Below, piece after piece: positions 6,084 to 6,955 of a stretch of 6,955 nt of DNA. The DNA comes from an uncultured Burkholderiales bacterium. GTDB lineage: Bacteria; Pseudomonadota; Gammaproteobacteria; Burkholderiales; Burkholderiaceae_C. The DNA lies in the NCBI GenBank assembly GCA_937897495.1, contig CALCBL010000616.1, positions 1-6,955 of the forward strand, given 5' to 3'. The position numbers were made by a program, and so were the translations under genes. Every line of letters starts with the position of its first letter. The first letter of the stretch is position 1. The notes beneath the pieces are model-generated. The model saw nothing but the letters and a program-made list of their open reading frames with translations. It was not told the DNA's origin and searched no databases.

Positions 6084-6091
6084 AAAGGAAG
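6084..6091 (+). promoter_or_regulatory. Ribosome-binding site of the FAH-family gene
   Basis: AAAGGAAG ends five bases before the ATG at 6097. It is a good Shine-Dalgarno match, in contrast to the first and third genes of this operon, and supports the chosen start. The gene after the 90-base gap can therefore be translated independently of the preceding stop. Confidence 0.75.
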
Positions 6092-6096
6092 TTCTC

Positions 6097-6955
6097 ATGA
6101 AACTCGTGCGTTATGGCCAACCCGGCAAAGAAAAACCAGGCCTGATTGATGCCGCTGGCAAATTGCGTGACTTAAGTGGCGTGGTGTCAGACATCGGCCC
6201 TGAACAACTGTCTGACAAAGTCTTGGCCAAGTTGGCCAAACTTAAAACTGACAAGCTGCCTTTGGTCAAAGGCAAGCCCCGCATGGGATGCCCCGTGTCA
6301 CATGTGCCCAAGTTCATTGCCATTGGTTTGAACTACGCCGACCACGCGGCAGAAGCCAACATGCCTATTCCAAAAGAGCCGATTGTTTTCATCAAGGCCA
6401 CCTCTTGCATTCAAGGCCCAGACGATGACGTCATGTTGCCCAAAGGTTCTTTGAAGTCAGATTGGGAAGTTGAATTGGGCATTGTGATTGGCAAGCGCGC
6501 AAGCTATGTGACACAAAAAGAAGCGCTCGACTATGTGGCGGGCTATTGCACCGTCAATGACGTGAGCGAGCGCGCCTACCAACTTGAAATGGGCGGCACT
6601 TGGGACAAGGGCAAGGGCTGCGACACCTTCGGCCCCATCGGTCCTTGGATGGTCACCAAAGACGAAGTGCCCAATCCGCAAAATCTGAAGATGCACATGG
6701 ACTTGAATGGCCAGCGCATGCAAGATGGCTCCACCAAAACCATGATTTTTGGGGTGACCAAATTGGTCAGCTATGTCAGCCAGTTCATGACCCTCGAGCC
6801 CGGTGATGTGATTACCACCGGCACCCCACCGGGTGTGGGCATGGGCGTGAAGAAGGACGGTAAACCCGCGCCCGTGTTCTTGAAAAAGGGCGACGTGATG
6901 CATGTTGGTATCCAAGGTCTCGGCGAACAAATGCAAAAGGGTGTGGCCTTCAAAC
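6097..6955 (+). CDS. Fumarylacetoacetate hydrolase (FAH) family protein, probable 2,4-diketo-3-deoxy-aldonate hydrolase (end cut by window)
   Basis: FAH-family enzymes use a divalent metal to cleave or hydrate carbon-carbon bonds next to a diketone. The 286 residues seen are nearly the whole protein, since relatives end within a few residues of the GLGEQ motif (274-278); the stop is beyond the window. After a small N-terminal domain (1-65), the catalytic domain shows IGLNYADHAAE (76-86), the metal ligands E124 and E126 (DWEVELG) and D155 (VNDVSER), GGTWDKGKGCDTFGPIGPW (166-184), and TGTPPGVG (241-248). This pattern is shared by 2,4-diketo-3-deoxy-L-fuconate hydrolases and by proteins often named ureidoglycolate lyase. 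With two SDRs and a dehydratase upstream, release of pyruvate plus a hydroxy acid (lactate, glycolate or glycerate, depending on the sugar acid) is the best guess. Nothing points to purine breakdown here. Confidence 0.92.
   Translation, partial: MKLVRYGQPGKEKPGLIDAAGKLRDLSGVVSDIGPEQLSDKVLAKLAKLKTDKLPLVKGKPRMGCPVSHVPKFIAIGLNYADHAAEANMPIPKEPIVFIKATSCIQGPDDDVMLPKGSLKSDWEVELGIVIGKRASYVTQKEALDYVAGYCTVNDVSERAYQLEMGGTWDKGKGCDTFGPIGPWMVTKDEVPNPQNLKMHMDLNGQRMQDGSTKTMIFGVTKLVSYVSQFMTLEPGDVITTGTPPGVGMGVKKDGKPAPVFLKKGDVMHVGIQGLGEQMQKGVAFK

Noticed and set aside
6457..6936. Long open frame antisense to the FAH gene.
   Set aside because: The plus-strand frame encodes a clear, motif-complete FAH protein; the antisense product has no recognisable domain and reflects codon bias.

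Overview
The window looks like chromosomal DNA of a Gram-negative proteobacterium, most likely a betaproteobacterium of the order Burkholderiales (Comamonadaceae-like). This placement rests on protein flavour, moderate GC and gene content, and not on a marker gene, so it is tentative. Eight protein-coding genes fill almost all of it, in two divergent blocks on either side of a 172-base control region (3196-3367). I see no RNA gene, insertion sequence, CRISPR array or origin.

The left block is on the minus strand and reads, in order of transcription: a FadR/FCD-type GntR regulator (2473-3195), then a complete-looking TRAP transporter: periplasmic binding protein DctP (1428-2426), small membrane subunit DctQ (758-1333) and large permease DctM (cut by the left edge, 1-726). 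A strong hairpin followed by a T-rich stretch lies between dctP and dctQ. It probably sets binding-protein expression above that of the membrane subunits.

The right block is on the plus strand: a mandelate-racemase-subgroup enolase-superfamily enzyme (3368-4486), a short-chain dehydrogenase closely resembling the DHRS6/BDH2 family (4476-5210), a second short-chain dehydrogenase (5257-6006), and a fumarylacetoacetate hydrolase (FAH) family protein (6097 to the right edge, probably lacking only its last few codons).

Together the genes read as a sugar-acid uptake and catabolism locus. TRAP transporters of this class import organic acids. A racemase-subgroup dehydratase could turn an aldonate into a 2-keto-3-deoxy acid, an SDR could oxidise C4, and the FAH-family enzyme could split the 2,4-diketo acid into pyruvate and a small hydroxy acid. 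This is the logic of the non-phosphorylative L-fuconate and pentonate routes. The dehydratase, however, is not of the long L-fuconate dehydratase (FucD) type, so the true substrate is open.

The most striking non-coding signal is a 29-base dyad at 3256-3284. Its core matches the TGGTnnnACCA operator pattern of FadR-family regulators, and it sits in the spacer of two overlapping, face-to-face candidate promoters. This suggests one regulator site controls both blocks.
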